From an uncultured Subdoligranulum sp. (GTDB lineage Bacteria > Bacillota > Clostridia > Oscillospirales > Ruminococcaceae): a stretch of 64,000 nt of DNA. Positions 1 to 8,442 of the stretch are shown here, in pieces. A model generated the notes under the pieces. The model was not told where the DNA came from, searched no databases, and saw only the letters and a program-made list of their open reading frames with translations. Each line of letters starts with the position of its first letter. The stretch's first letter is position 1. The position numbers and the translations under genes were made by a program. The DNA is taken from assembly GCF_963931595.1 (NCBI RefSeq), contig NZ_OZ007030.1, forward strand, positions 1 to 64,000, written 5' to 3'.

Positions 1-1
1 C

Positions 2-256
2 TATTACATAACGGCAGAAATGACGGCAAGCGTTTATTCACTCACCTTTGTTTATGGGTGGACAATATTTGCTTTATTTTCTCCGCTTATGGGATTTTGT
101 GTTTGGTACGCAAAAGGAAAAAGCTGGATTTCAAAGATAATTTCTATTGGCGTTATTATAGTAATGCTCGCGGCTTCAATCGTACTGTTTGACAAAATCA
201 GAATAGCGGATATTCTATTTGCAATTATAACAGGCTTTATCCTGTTCAAAAAATAG
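2..256 (+). CDS. C-terminal part of a membrane protein (5' end outside window)
   Basis: The reading frame is open to the left edge of the window, so the ATG at 20 is probably internal. The visible part is hydrophobic, with about three membrane-spanning stretches separated by short basic loops (for example the KGKSWISK turn), and ends in a lysine pair. I do not recognise the family. It lies 36 bases before the sigma-factor gene on the same strand and has similar AT-rich composition, so it may belong to the same cargo module. Confidence 0.55.
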   Translation, partial: YYITAEMTASVYSLTFVYGWTIFALFSPLMGFCVWYAKGKSWISKIISIGVIIVMLAASIVLFDKIRIADILFAIITGFILFKK

Positions 257-292
257 AACTATCGGAAAGATGAAAGAAAGCGAGGTGTTGGA

Positions 293-766
293 GTGAAAGA
301 CTTTGAAAAGATATATTCGGAATACTTTGATACAGTATTTCAATATACACTTTCCCTTTGCAAAGACGAGGCATGGGCAGAGGAACTCACTCAAGAGGCT
401 TTCTTTAAGGCGCTCAAAAGCATTGGAAGTTTTCGTGGAGAATGTAAATTAAGCGTTTGGCTCTGTCAGATCGCAAAAAATACATTTTATACAGCGGCTA
501 AACGACAGCAAAGACAAGTTGATTATCCATTAGATACTATCCCGGTTACTGAAAGCATAGAGCAAAAACTACTCAATAAAGAAACCGCTTTTGAACTTCA
601 CAAATTGCTTCATCGGTTAGACGACCCCTACAAAGAGGTATTTTGGATGCGTACTTTTGGTGAACTCTCCTTTGCGGAGATCGGAAGCCTTTTTGGAAAA
701 TCTGAAAGCTGGGCGAGGGTGACTTATCATAGAGCAAAATTAAAGATTAAGGAGGGCATAAAATGA
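293..766 (+). CDS. ECF-type RNA polymerase sigma factor
   Basis: A 157-residue sigma-70 family protein of extracytoplasmic-function size. Region 2 lies at about residues 5-75 (AEELTQEAFFKALKS, then the -10-binding helix) and region 4 at about 98-150, with a helix-turn-helix (ELSFAEIGSLFGKSESWARV). There is no region 1.1 or 3. The start is GTG at 293, preceded by a weak purine stretch. The last four bases overlap the anti-sigma start (ATGA), which indicates translational coupling. Together with the downstream ABC exporter and lipoprotein it forms a module that probably senses a cell-envelope or peptide stress and switches on the exporter; that role is inferred. Confidence 0.9.
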   Translation: MKDFEKIYSEYFDTVFQYTLSLCKDEAWAEELTQEAFFKALKSIGSFRGECKLSVWLCQIAKNTFYTAAKRQQRQVDYPLDTIPVTESIEQKLLNKETAFELHKLLHRLDDPYKEVFWMRTFGELSFAEIGSLFGKSESWARVTYHRAKLKIKEGIK

Positions 767-1425
767 AATATCCTTGTAGTTTGATACAGGACTTGTTGCC
801 CCTATACCATGACGGGGTTTGTAGCGAAGAAAGCAGCAAAATTATTGAAAATCATTTGTCGGAATGTTCTTCTTGTAAGGACTACTACAATTCCCTTTGT
901 GAAGCAGATGAAATCTTTACTGTTCCGCAAAATGCCGAGTTAGAGATGAAAAAAGCCGCGTCTTTTCGTTCAATAAAAAGAAGAATGCGAAAGAAGCAGA
1001 TATTAGTCGTTGTACTTGCATTTGCTATATTTGCGGTTATATCATTTTCGACTGTTGGCCTTTTGAAAAAATCCGAGCAGGTAATTTCCTATGAGGACAA
1101 TATCTCTGTATCAATGGTAGACGACAGCTTGATCGGCAGATTACAGAGCAATCAAGCGAATTACCTTAAAATAAAACAAGTGGAAATCGAAAATAACGGA
1201 CAAACGGACACCTATTTGTTTTTCTATCTGTCGGGAACAAAATGGGACGACATTATTACGAATGATGATGTATTCTCCGAGTATGTCCTATGCGCTGCCG
1301 ATAAGGGCGCAGAACACATTGATCGCGTGTTTTACTATACAGGGGACTATACCGGGATAGAAAGTATGGATATAGGTGATTTGCAGAAAATAATTGACAA
1401 TTCCGTTTTGCTTTGGAGCAAATAG
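763..1425 (+). CDS. anti-sigma factor with N-terminal zinc-finger (zf-HC2-like) and one membrane helix
   Basis: The N-terminus carries the anti-sigma zinc motif: Cys5, then HLSECSSC at about residues 31-38, the H-x3-C-x2-C arrangement. A basic stretch (RRMRKK) and a single membrane helix at about 78-98 follow, with an extracytoplasmic domain of about 120 residues. This is the usual topology for a membrane-bound anti-sigma factor: the cytoplasmic zinc domain binds the sigma factor and the outer domain senses the signal. It overlaps the sigma gene by four bases. A clear terminator at 1446-1478 follows, so this pair can be transcribed separately from the exporter genes. Confidence 0.85.
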   Translation: MKYPCSLIQDLLPLYHDGVCSEESSKIIENHLSECSSCKDYYNSLCEADEIFTVPQNAELEMKKAASFRSIKRRMRKKQILVVVLAFAIFAVISFSTVGLLKKSEQVISYEDNISVSMVDDSLIGRLQSNQANYLKIKQVEIENNGQTDTYLFFYLSGTKWDDIITNDDVFSEYVLCAADKGAEHIDRVFYYTGDYTGIESMDIGDLQKIIDNSVLLWSK

Positions 1426-1445
1426 CAGCTTATATAAAAGATCGG

Positions 1446-1478
1446 AAAGTGGCGCACAAAAAATGCGCCACTTTTTTT
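1446..1478 (+). terminator. rho-independent terminator after the sigma/anti-sigma pair
   Basis: An 11-bp perfect stem (1446-1456 with 1464-1474) around GTGGCGCA, with a 7-base A-rich loop, is followed directly by a run of seven T. It separates the regulator pair from the ABC exporter genes. Confidence 0.9.
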
Positions 1479-1532
1479 GTAACGAATTGCAAGTTGCGTA
1501 GTCATAGAGAAAAGATGAAAGAGAGGTTTACT

Positions 1533-2063
1533 ATGTTTCAGAAACTAAAGCGGAAGTGCCGCCCGACCACAATCTTATTAGCAATAGGCTTTTCCATTTC
1601 TATAATGTCCGTATTGGTTGGCATTAGCGCAATCAATGATATTCTGACTTCTTTAGCAGAAGCCGACCAAGAAGCACCCATATTTAATACCATGCAAAAT
1701 ACAGGGATTTCCCTTGCACTCTCAATTTATCTGTTTTCGATTGCGAATTGCCTTGTGGTTACAAACTATTGGATTATTACAAAGCGTCGAGATATGGCAA
1801 TTCGCAAAGCGTTCGGCTGGTCAAATCGTAACCTCATTTTTGCGGTGGTATCAGAAATGGCAGAAATACTTCTTGTCAGCCTTTGCATAGGGTTTATTTT
1901 GATTGAGGTGTTTTCACGCATGACAGAGGGAGTCATATCCATTCATATAACACCTTTTTTCCTATGTGGTACGCTTCTGCTCTTGCTTCTTACATTGTTG
2001 ATTTCCGTTATCATTCCTGTTATTCGCATTTTGAAAATACACCCAGCGGAGGTGATTTCTTAA
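1533..2063 (+). CDS. short FtsX-like ABC transporter permease
   Basis: A 176-residue permease with about four membrane segments and no large extracellular MacB-type domain. The segment KRRDMAIRKAFGWSNRNL is the cytoplasmic coupling region typical of FtsX/MacB permeases, followed by two C-terminal helices and the usual ending HPAEVIS. I chose ATG 1533 because AGAGAGG lies 8 bases upstream; an in-frame extension further upstream would read through the terminator hairpin. The next permease begins directly at the stop codon, so the two probably form a heterodimer of unequal halves with the ATPase at 3313. Confidence 0.75.
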   Translation: MFQKLKRKCRPTTILLAIGFSISIMSVLVGISAINDILTSLAEADQEAPIFNTMQNTGISLALSIYLFSIANCLVVTNYWIITKRRDMAIRKAFGWSNRNLIFAVVSEMAEILLVSLCIGFILIEVFSRMTEGVISIHITPFFLCGTLLLLLLTLLISVIIPVIRILKIHPAEVIS

Positions 2064-3326
2064 ATGAGGCTTTTAAGGTTATCTATCAAGGAAATTAGAA
2101 AAAAGAAGTTTTTTTCATTTTTGATATTACTTGTATGTGTTATTGCTATGCAGACGGTTCTATCTGCTATCACAAATGCGACCAGTGCAGCTTATCAGCA
2201 AAAAATATTTGAAAACAATATGGGCGTTGATATGGAACAGGTACTGCACTTGGATTACCAATATACAGAAGAAAGCCCGGAGTTTGCAAATGTGATCCGG
2301 CAATATCTTGACTATATCAAAGAACTTCCGGGCGTACAAGCAGTAGGCCAGTTTGACGCAACAGGTATGTATTTTTCCGAACTCGAAAACATGGACGAAT
2401 ATAGGGCAATCAATGGTGAGTTATTAAAAGGGCAAAAATACGAAGATTATCCGGGAATATCACAGCTATTAAGCATTGACGAAGAAATATTGTCATTTGT
2501 CAAAGGCGGTATTACAGAATACGCAGCTACTACAAGCGGTTTACTTCCTCTCTATGTAAGTGAGGTATTCAAGGATATTTTATCAGAAGGACAGATACTT
2601 ACCGATAAACGCACAGGAGATCAGTATGAAATCGTTGGGTATATTCCCACAGGGGCAAAGTGGGTTGAAGAAGATGACTTAATCCGTTTCCCCTTGGTTT
2701 CATTAGACGGTTGGTTTATTGCTCCTTTTACGGAGCAAAGCCGTAATGATATTATGACGCAGCTTTCTTCTTTGCATAACACCTATATATTCCTTTCCGA
2801 TAGTGCGGATATAAACTTTCTTAAAGAGCAGATTTCTACATATCCACTACAACATGGATTTGAAGCGTCAGCTATGCTTTTATCGGAGGAATATAAAGTA
2901 TATCAATCAGAAACGGCAACATTTACTACGCGGCAAATGATACTTGCGATCTTTATTTCTATTATGGCAATTAGTTCCGTCGTTGCAGTTTTTACTACCA
3001 ATACTTTGTTGAAAAAGAAACAATATGGCATTTGGATTGCAAACGGTTTTACTCTCTCCGATATAGCGACTGAAATAGCTATTGAAATATTCATCATCAT
3101 TTTCTGTTCGGGTATTTTTGCTTGGGGAATGAAATGGATAGAGTTTGCTCAAAGTACAGATCTGTTCAAAACTGTTTTGCTAACAGCGCATATCAGATAC
3201 ACGCTTCCAATCTGTATTGTACTTACTTTTGTTTTGACGGGAATTGCAGCGTTAATCCCTATAACAAAATTATTGAAATATCAGCCTTGCGAGTTGATAG
3301 GAGGAGATACAAATGGCAACGATTGA
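2064..3326 (+). CDS. FtsX/MacB-type ABC transporter permease
   Basis: This 420-residue protein has an N-terminal membrane helix (about 15-35), a large extracytoplasmic domain of about 250 residues (MacB-PCD-like position) and three C-terminal helices. The coupling motif is KKKQYGIWIANGFTLSDI and the end is YQPCELIGG. The start codon follows the stop of the preceding permease without a gap, which implies translational coupling. The family exports or senses antimicrobial peptides, lipoproteins or other large envelope substrates through a mechanotransmission cycle. The substrate here cannot be read from the sequence. Confidence 0.85.
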   Translation: MRLLRLSIKEIRKKKFFSFLILLVCVIAMQTVLSAITNATSAAYQQKIFENNMGVDMEQVLHLDYQYTEESPEFANVIRQYLDYIKELPGVQAVGQFDATGMYFSELENMDEYRAINGELLKGQKYEDYPGISQLLSIDEEILSFVKGGITEYAATTSGLLPLYVSEVFKDILSEGQILTDKRTGDQYEIVGYIPTGAKWVEEDDLIRFPLVSLDGWFIAPFTEQSRNDIMTQLSSLHNTYIFLSDSADINFLKEQISTYPLQHGFEASAMLLSEEYKVYQSETATFTTRQMILAIFISIMAISSVVAVFTTNTLLKKKQYGIWIANGFTLSDIATEIAIEIFIIIFCSGIFAWGMKWIEFAQSTDLFKTVLLTAHIRYTLPICIVLTFVLTGIAALIPITKLLKYQPCELIGGDTNGND

Positions 3327-3993
3327 ATTAAAAGACATAACAAAAGAATACAGAAGTGATGAAATTATTACTCCGGCTTTGAAAAATATCAGCTTAAAAA
3401 TAGGCACTGGTGAGTTTGTAGCAATAATGGGGGCTTCAGGCTCCGGCAAGACAACATTATTAAACATTATAGGCTGCATGGACGTTCCTACCAGTGGTAC
3501 ATATTTGCTTGATAACGAAGATTTAGGGGGTGTAAAGGAAAAACGCTTATCTTCTATTCGCGGTAAAAAAATATCATTTGTCTTTCAAAACTTTGCCCTT
3601 ATCGGAGATTATACCGTATTTGAAAATGTAGAAATACCTTTGATAAAGCAACCGTTATCAAAAGCTGAACGAAAGAAAAAGGTCTTATCTGCATTGGAAC
3701 TTGTAGGCATATCTAATTTAGCCAAAAAGAAACCGTCGAATATATCCGGCGGTCAGAAGCAACGAGTAGCAATCGCAAGGGCGATTGTATGCGGAGCCGA
3801 AACAATACTCGCGGACGAGCCAACAGGAGCATTGGACAGCAAAACAGGAAATGAAATTATGCGGGTATTTTCAGACTTAAACAATATGGGAAAGACGATC
3901 ATTCTTATCACACACGATAAAAATGTTGCGTCCTACGCGAAAAGACTAATTACCATTCAAGACGGGAGGATTTTAAGTGATGAAACAATATAA
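3313..3993 (+). CDS. ABC transporter ATP-binding protein (MacB/LolD type)
   Basis: A 226-residue ATPase with all hallmarks: Walker A GASGSGKTT (about residues 39-47), Q-loop FVFQNFALI, ABC signature ISGGQKQR, Walker B ILADEPTGALD, and H-loop LITHDK. It overlaps the end of the permease gene by 14 bases, with an AGGAGATAC ribosome binding site inside that gene. It powers the two FtsX-like permeases encoded just upstream. Size and motifs match the MacB/LolD/YknY subfamily. Confidence 0.95.
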   Translation: MATIELKDITKEYRSDEIITPALKNISLKIGTGEFVAIMGASGSGKTTLLNIIGCMDVPTSGTYLLDNEDLGGVKEKRLSSIRGKKISFVFQNFALIGDYTVFENVEIPLIKQPLSKAERKKKVLSALELVGISNLAKKKPSNISGGQKQRVAIARAIVCGAETILADEPTGALDSKTGNEIMRVFSDLNNMGKTIILITHDKNVASYAKRLITIQDGRILSDETI

Positions 3994-4387
3994 AAAAATC
4001 GCGGTTTGTTTATTTGCTATTTGCTTTGCCTTTGCTCTTACAGCTTGCAATGACAGCGATCCAGACGAGTTTACTTCTCTGCAAAGTTTTGAGTATCACT
4101 TTTTCCCCGAAGAATATGAGGAAGAATATAGCGAGTACGAAAAGGTGATTACGCTTGAAGCCGATACAGATTATCAATTCAAAGTAGACGCAGCTTGCGA
4201 AAGCGGAACAATAGAAATCAGTCTTACCTATGAGAACGCGGAAGAAAAAATGTATATCGTCAATTCCTCTGCTCCATGTAATGATAAAATAAATATTCCT
4301 GCAAATACAACGGAAACAGCTTGCTTTACGATCACTATTGTTCCTGAAACCAAAGGTGATGTTGCAGTAGAAGTATTAACACGATAA
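3980..4387 (+). CDS. putative lipoprotein associated with the ABC exporter
   Basis: A 135-residue protein beginning with a lipoprotein signal: a KKIAVCLFAICFAFA hydrophobic core and lipobox LTAC, giving the acylated cysteine near residue 22. The mature part is acidic and of beta-rich appearance, with no recognised domain. I prefer ATG 3980 over the adjacent in-frame GTG at 3977. It overlaps the ATPase gene end and is the last gene of the exporter cluster. It may be the extracytoplasmic partner or an immunity or accessory protein for the exporter; this is inferred from position only. Confidence 0.7.
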   Translation: MKQYKKIAVCLFAICFAFALTACNDSDPDEFTSLQSFEYHFFPEEYEEEYSEYEKVITLEADTDYQFKVDAACESGTIEISLTYENAEEKMYIVNSSAPCNDKINIPANTTETACFTITIVPETKGDVAVEVLTR

Positions 4388-4901
4388 CGATAGATAATCA
4401 GGCAGTTTATTCACTAACCGTAGTCTGTAATTTTGGACTGAAACAAAGAAGCATAATAGTTTAATAACCTGCCGGACGACGGCAAAGAAAAAAAGCCGTC
4501 GTACAGCAGGTAATCGCCATGCCTTAAACACACCTGCGGCGGCTTTGAGAAAATCAAGGCCGCCGTTCTTTCTGCCCTTATGAGAATGACGACCCTGTAC
4601 TGAATGTAGCGGCGGCTTTAGGAGGGAGCCGCCGTGAAGCAAAGACTGCTTCGACATAATTCGGCAGGGATTTACCTGCCAAAAAAATCCTGACCGCCAA
4701 CCGGCCTCCATCTGCTTATGAACAGGCACTATCGAGGCTGGTTCATAAGACCTATAAGACGCATATAAAAAGCGCCAGCCACCGTACATCGGAAGCTGGC
4801 GCTTTTCCTTGTCGTTTTTTCGGGAATTTTCCCGAACGGTGTCGCTCGCCGCCTTCGTTTCGGTTCACCCGTCAACCAGTGAATTGAAACGGAGGTACAT
4901 T
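4388..4901. other. hairpin-rich intergenic region without a convincing gene
   Basis: No open frame here has a credible start and ribosome binding site. The stretch holds several perfect or near-perfect inverted repeats: GACGACGGC/GCCGTCGT around 4474-4503, GGCGGCT/AGCCGCC around 4611-4635, GGCAGG/CCTGCC around 4662-4680, CTTATGAAC/GTTCATAAG around 4713-4748, and the terminator at 4768-4806. It joins the exporter cargo to the conserved element backbone that starts with the second sigma factor. Confidence 0.5.
4768..4808 (+). terminator. strong hairpin with T run upstream of the small sigma factor
   Basis: A 12-bp perfect stem (4768-4779 with 4795-4806, core AGCGCCAGC) ends in TTTT. It probably ends transcription coming from the cargo genes. 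Confidence 0.75.
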
Positions 4902-5327
4902 ATGCAGAAGATCAATCTTCGGGACCTGTATCCCGATACATATAAAACCGACGTCTTTGTTGACGTGGCCGAGGAAGTCCTGGCCGCGATCCGGGGCCAC
5001 CAGCAGGACGATGCGGCCTATGAGCGCCGGAAATTCCGGCATAAGGCCCACTACTCTCTGAACCGGGAGGATGGCATTGAAAACGATGCCCTCAACCGGC
5101 CGCTCACCCCGGAGGAAATCCTGGAGCAGAAACAGCTACGGGAAGAAGTGTATGCTGCGCTTATGCAGCTGCCCGCCATCCAGGCCCGGCGTATCTACGC
5201 CCGCTTTTACCTGAGCATGACGGTGGCCGAGATCGCCCAGATCGAGGGCACCGACCGCCGCCGTGTGTGGGACAGCATCCGTCGCGGACTGAAGAAGTTG
5301 GCGCGTCTGCTGGACGCGGCCCAATAA
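4902..5327 (+). CDS. small sigma-70 family factor of integrative elements
   Basis: A 141-residue protein with a sigma region-4-like C-terminal half: LPAIQARRIYARFYLSMTV, then the helix-turn-helix AEIAQIEGTDRRRVWDSIRRG at about 105-128. The N-terminal half has no clear region 2, as in the small sigma-like proteins encoded in Tn916/Tn1549-related elements. ATG 4902 is chosen because GGAGG lies at 4891-4895. It stands alone between terminator-like hairpins and next to the convergent XRE gene, and probably controls element genes. It could alternatively be a DNA-binding regulator that only resembles region 4. Confidence 0.8.
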   Translation: MQKINLRDLYPDTYKTDVFVDVAEEVLAAIRGHQQDDAAYERRKFRHKAHYSLNREDGIENDALNRPLTPEEILEQKQLREEVYAALMQLPAIQARRIYARFYLSMTVAEIAQIEGTDRRRVWDSIRRGLKKLARLLDAAQ

Positions 5328-5355
5328 CCTGACCGCTGCATAGCGACAAAAAGAG

Positions 5356-5390
5356 AGCCGGTGGGGGATTTTTATTCCTCCACCGGCTTA
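5356..5390. terminator. bidirectional terminator between convergent genes
   Basis: The stem GCCGGTGG/CCACCGGC (5357-5364 with 5380-5387) sits between the convergent sigma-factor and XRE genes, with A/T-rich tracts on both sides. Confidence 0.7.
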
Positions 5391-5762
5391 TTTCTCCTCT
5401 GCTTTTTTATCTTGGTCACATTCGTCTGCCTGCGTCATCTCTTTTAGTTCATCAGCCAGCGCACGGGCCGAGTTTAACAGCGCCTTTCTGGCCGCCGGAG
5501 GGCACGAAAGGTAGAGCTGCCGCATATCGTTGGCGGATTGTTCATCTTCGGGCAGATCAAGATTCATCAGGGAGTCCAAGGACAAATTCAAAACTTTGCA
5601 CAGCTCGCGCAAAACCTCAAAAGAAGGGTTCTTTTTGCCCCTTTCACAGCTTTGAACGTGCTTCAGCGAAACATGACTCAAATCAGCGAGTTCCTGTTGC
5701 GTCAGTTTTTTCTCCTTACGGGCTTTTTGAATTCGCCGTCCCAGCTCTTTTAACATCTCCAT
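5388..5762 (-). CDS. XRE-family transcriptional regulator
   Basis: A 124-residue protein. Residues 5-62 form a lambda-repressor-like helix-turn-helix (LTQQELADLSHVSLKHVQSCERG), followed by an alpha-helical tail that is probably a dimerisation segment. The start ATG (complement of 5760-5762) has AAGGAGACG about 10 bases upstream. The start region overlaps one copy of a 13-base palindromic half-site whose inverted partner lies at 5843-5855, so the gene is probably autoregulated. In related elements such repressors control the recombination or transfer genes; here it is transcribed divergently from the DUF6870/recombinase block. Confidence 0.88.
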   Translation of the reverse strand: MEMLKELGRRIQKARKEKKLTQQELADLSHVSLKHVQSCERGKKNPSFEVLRELCKVLNLSLDSLMNLDLPEDEQSANDMRQLYLSCPPAARKALLNSARALADELKEMTQADECDQDKKAEEK

Positions 5763-5855
5763 AGGTACTATCGTCTCCTTAATAATATTTTATCGTTCCT
5801 ATTCTCTGTCGAAAAGAACCTTACAGGAGGCTCTTTTAGGCACGATAGTACCTAT
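5761..5855. promoter_or_regulatory. paired palindromic operators upstream of the XRE gene
   Basis: ATAGGTACTATCG (5761-5773) and its exact inverse CGATAGTACCTAT (5843-5855) flank the XRE promoter region. Each copy is itself nearly palindromic. One copy covers the XRE start codon and ribosome binding site. This arrangement suits repression, possibly by DNA looping, by the XRE protein. Confidence 0.6.
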
Positions 5856-6463
5856 TTTATTTTGTTTACCAGATGTTTGCGCTGTGTGCAGCCTTGCCCA
5901 AACGGCAAGGCTAAAAATTTTTTCAAAAAATTTGCATAACAGGCGGGACAAATCGCCTGTTTTTGTCATGGTTATCAAGAAGGGGATTTTTCCTTCGCTG
6001 ATCTTTGACAACTGAATACACGGCAGAACAGGTACATAACCCGCGTATGAGCGAGTGCAGGACGCCGCGAAGATGGAGCAGCCAGGAGGTGATGGACAAG
6101 CTGTTTCGGAGCGATCAACGGCCCTGTGCCCCGGATGGTGGCAGATTCGGCGCGATGAGGACGCGGGGGCTTAAAGATACTTCCTCACGGCCCGCCAAAG
6201 ACTTGGGGGGAACCCTGCGGCGCACGTTATGAACGACGCTGCGGAGTTATGACAGCCGCGCCAGCGGAGACCTGTTCAGTCCCCAGCGTCAGGGATGCGT
6301 GGCAAATGTGGCGTGATAACCAAATTTGTTTCGTGGCGATCCCCGTTCGGCGCATGAGCGCCGGTGGGGATGCCTTTCAAAGTTAGATACCATGCGCTGG
6401 CAGTTTCGACTGCCAGCGTATTCATGTAACTTTGAATACGACCACAAAGAAAGGAGTACCCTT
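5763..6463. other. 700-base intergenic region, structured, no clear gene
   Basis: It holds the XRE operators, two terminator-like hairpins (5890-5912 and 5939-5964), then a GC-richer block (about 6030-6330) with several short hairpins, and a perfect 9-bp hairpin (6395-6418) just before DUF6870. A 75-codon frame from about 6005 to 6232 exists, with an internal AGGAGGTG-ATG near 6090. It resembles no known protein, so I do not call it. The block may contain a structured RNA or cis-acting element DNA. Confidence 0.45.
5890..5966 (+). terminator. two tandem terminator-like hairpins
   Basis: Stem AGCCTTGCC/GGCAAGGCT (5890-5898 with 5904-5912) is followed by A and T tracts. Stem ACAGGCG/CGCCTGT (5939-5945 with 5954-5960) is followed by a T run. 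Both read as terminators on the plus strand and would insulate the recombinase block. Confidence 0.6.
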
Positions 6464-6688
6464 ATGAGCCAGTTGATGCAAGCCTGTTCACCAACCACAA
6501 CCGATGAATTGGTTGACATCCGTGAGGTTGCGGTAGATAAAGCACTGCCCAAAGAGGAACGGATTGCAGCATTTCTCCACCAAATCAAAAATCCATATCG
6601 TTTCCGCTGCGGCGATTTTGTGGTAAACGCTGCTTTTGCCAACAACGGAGTCACATTGGAGGAATGCCTGCAAGGGATTTTAAGGTGA
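6464..6688 (+). CDS. small conserved element protein (DUF6870-like)
   Basis: A 74-residue protein. ATG 6464 has AAGGAG at 6451-6456. It resembles from memory the small 'SPTTTDELVDIREV' proteins (DUF6870) that recur in Firmicute integrative elements: an acidic N-terminal helix, then KERIAAFLHQIKNPYRFRCG and a C-terminal GVTLEECL segment. No catalytic motif is visible. A perfect stem-loop (CGCTGGCAG/CTGCCAGCG) lies 45 bases upstream. It is the gene directly preceding the three recombinases and could be a recombination accessory factor; that role is a guess. Confidence 0.7.
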   Translation: MSQLMQACSPTTTDELVDIREVAVDKALPKEERIAAFLHQIKNPYRFRCGDFVVNAAFANNGVTLEECLQGILR

Positions 6689-6810
6689 TCGACATCCTCG
6701 CTTTTTTCCAAATGCCATGTTACGATGGCCTTGGAAAAGGATGAAAACTGAAAACCTCAAAATCCACTCTTTTCTTGCGGGAACTTCCGGGAGGAAAGGA
6801 GTGCTTTTTC

Positions 6811-8439
6811 ATGCCAAAATACCAGGCAACCTCTTACATTCGTCTGTCTTACACAGATGACCGCTCCAGCGAGAGCGACAGCGTTACCAATCAGCGAAAG
6901 CTGATTGAGAATTTTATTGAGCGAAACCCGGACATTGAAATCATATCCGAAAAAATCGACGATGGTTACAGCGGTATCATTTTTGACCGTCCGGCGTTTA
7001 AGGAAATGATGCAGGATATTACTGATGGCAAGATTAACTGCGTCATAGTCAAAGACCTTTCCCGCCTGGGGCGAGAATACATCGAAACCGGGCGCTACCT
7101 GCGGCGGGTGTTTCCCGCTTATGGGGTCCGCTTTATTGCAATTACAGACAATATCGACACCGCCCATGAGAACAGCGGGGACGATCTGACTGTATCTGTC
7201 AAGAACATTATGAACGAAGCCTACTGCCGGGACATTTCCATCAAAACCCGAACCTCTTTGGATATAAAGCGGCGGAACGGAGATTTTGTTGGGGCCTTCC
7301 CCGTTTACGGCTATATGAAGTCGGAGGAAAACAAAAACCTGCTTGTACCAGACCCTTATGCGGCCCGTGTTGTCCAGGACATTTTTCGTATGCGCCTGGA
7401 TGGGACAAGCGCACTGCGGATCGCCACTATCTTAAATGATATGGGCATCCTGTCGCCACTGGCCTATAAGAAAAACAACGGTTTCCCTTATGCTAAACAT
7501 GGGTACACGGACAAAGAGGATTGTAAATGGTCTGCTACAACAGTTATCCGCATTTTGCAGGACGAAACCTATACTGGCACGCTGGTACAGGGAAAACAGG
7601 GTACGCCGCACTATAAAATCAAACAGATGGAGCAGCGGCCATCCTCTGAATGGATTCGCGTTCCCGATGCTCATGAGCCACTGATCCCCAAGCAGGATTT
7701 TGAACTGGTTCAGCGTATCCGCAGGCTGGATACCCGCACGTCACCAAAGAAAGATACGGTATATTTGTTCTCCGGCATCTTGATCTGCGGCTGCTGCGGG
7801 GCGCGCATGACGCGGAAAACGAACCGGGTCAAGGGCAAGGAATACCACTATTATTACTGCCCCACCGGGAAAAAGCATGGCTGTACCAATCCTGTGATGC
7901 TCAAGGAGAGTGATCTGGTGGAGTGTGTCAAGGACAGCCTGAAGGGGTACATAGACAATGTGACCTGCCTGCAAGCCATTCTGGACGGTATTGATCAGAA
8001 CAGCATCAACCAGGCGCTGGCGAATGAATACGCTTCCCACATTGCAGCCAATGAGCGGCAGTTGGCGCAGGCGTTGGAGTTTAAGGCCCGCCTTTACGAA
8101 AACCTTGTTACCGGCACGATCAACAAAGAAGAATATACCGACTACAAAGCCAAATACACAAGGGTTGCGGAAAATGCGAAAGAAGCAATCCGCACTCTGA
8201 AAGATAAGCTGTCCGATGTGTTGGAAAACCGAAGTGAGCGAAACCGTTGGATTTCTCATTTCACGCAGTTTTCCACGATGGAGACCCTGGACCGCAAAGC
8301 TGTGGTCCACATGATACAAAGCATCAAGGTGATTGGGAAAAAAGAGCTGGAGATCACCTTCACATATCAGGATGAATACCAGAAAGCAATTCAGCTGATT
8401 CAGCTGGCGGAGCAAACAAGCCAAAGAAAGGTGGGATGA
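6811..8439 (+). CDS. large serine recombinase, first of three
   Basis: A 542-residue protein. The N-terminal resolvase/invertase catalytic domain (about 5-150) has the nucleophile Ser13 in YIRLS, and the KDLSRLGRE helix carries the conserved arginine. The Recombinase domain (about 165-275) follows, then a zinc ribbon (CGCCGARM ... YYCPTGKKHGC, about 318-362) and a coiled coil (about 390-470) as used by large serine integrases. ATG 6811 is chosen over an upstream TTG because GGGAGGAAAGGAG precedes it. The next recombinase starts 3 bases after the stop. All catalytic residues I could check are present, so it should be active; which of the three integrates and which excises cannot be told. Confidence 0.93.
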   Translation: MPKYQATSYIRLSYTDDRSSESDSVTNQRKLIENFIERNPDIEIISEKIDDGYSGIIFDRPAFKEMMQDITDGKINCVIVKDLSRLGREYIETGRYLRRVFPAYGVRFIAITDNIDTAHENSGDDLTVSVKNIMNEAYCRDISIKTRTSLDIKRRNGDFVGAFPVYGYMKSEENKNLLVPDPYAARVVQDIFRMRLDGTSALRIATILNDMGILSPLAYKKNNGFPYAKHGYTDKEDCKWSATTVIRILQDETYTGTLVQGKQGTPHYKIKQMEQRPSSEWIRVPDAHEPLIPKQDFELVQRIRRLDTRTSPKKDTVYLFSGILICGCCGARMTRKTNRVKGKEYHYYYCPTGKKHGCTNPVMLKESDLVECVKDSLKGYIDNVTCLQAILDGIDQNSINQALANEYASHIAANERQLAQALEFKARLYENLVTGTINKEEYTDYKAKYTRVAENAKEAIRTLKDKLSDVLENRSERNRWISHFTQFSTMETLDRKAVVHMIQSIKVIGKKELEITFTYQDEYQKAIQLIQLAEQTSQRKVG

Positions 8440-8442
8440 TTT

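Noticed and set aside
6005..6232. 75-codon frame upstream of DUF6870
   Set aside because: No ribosome binding site at its start, composition like a random GC-rich frame, and no recognisable motif; kept only as part of the structured region.
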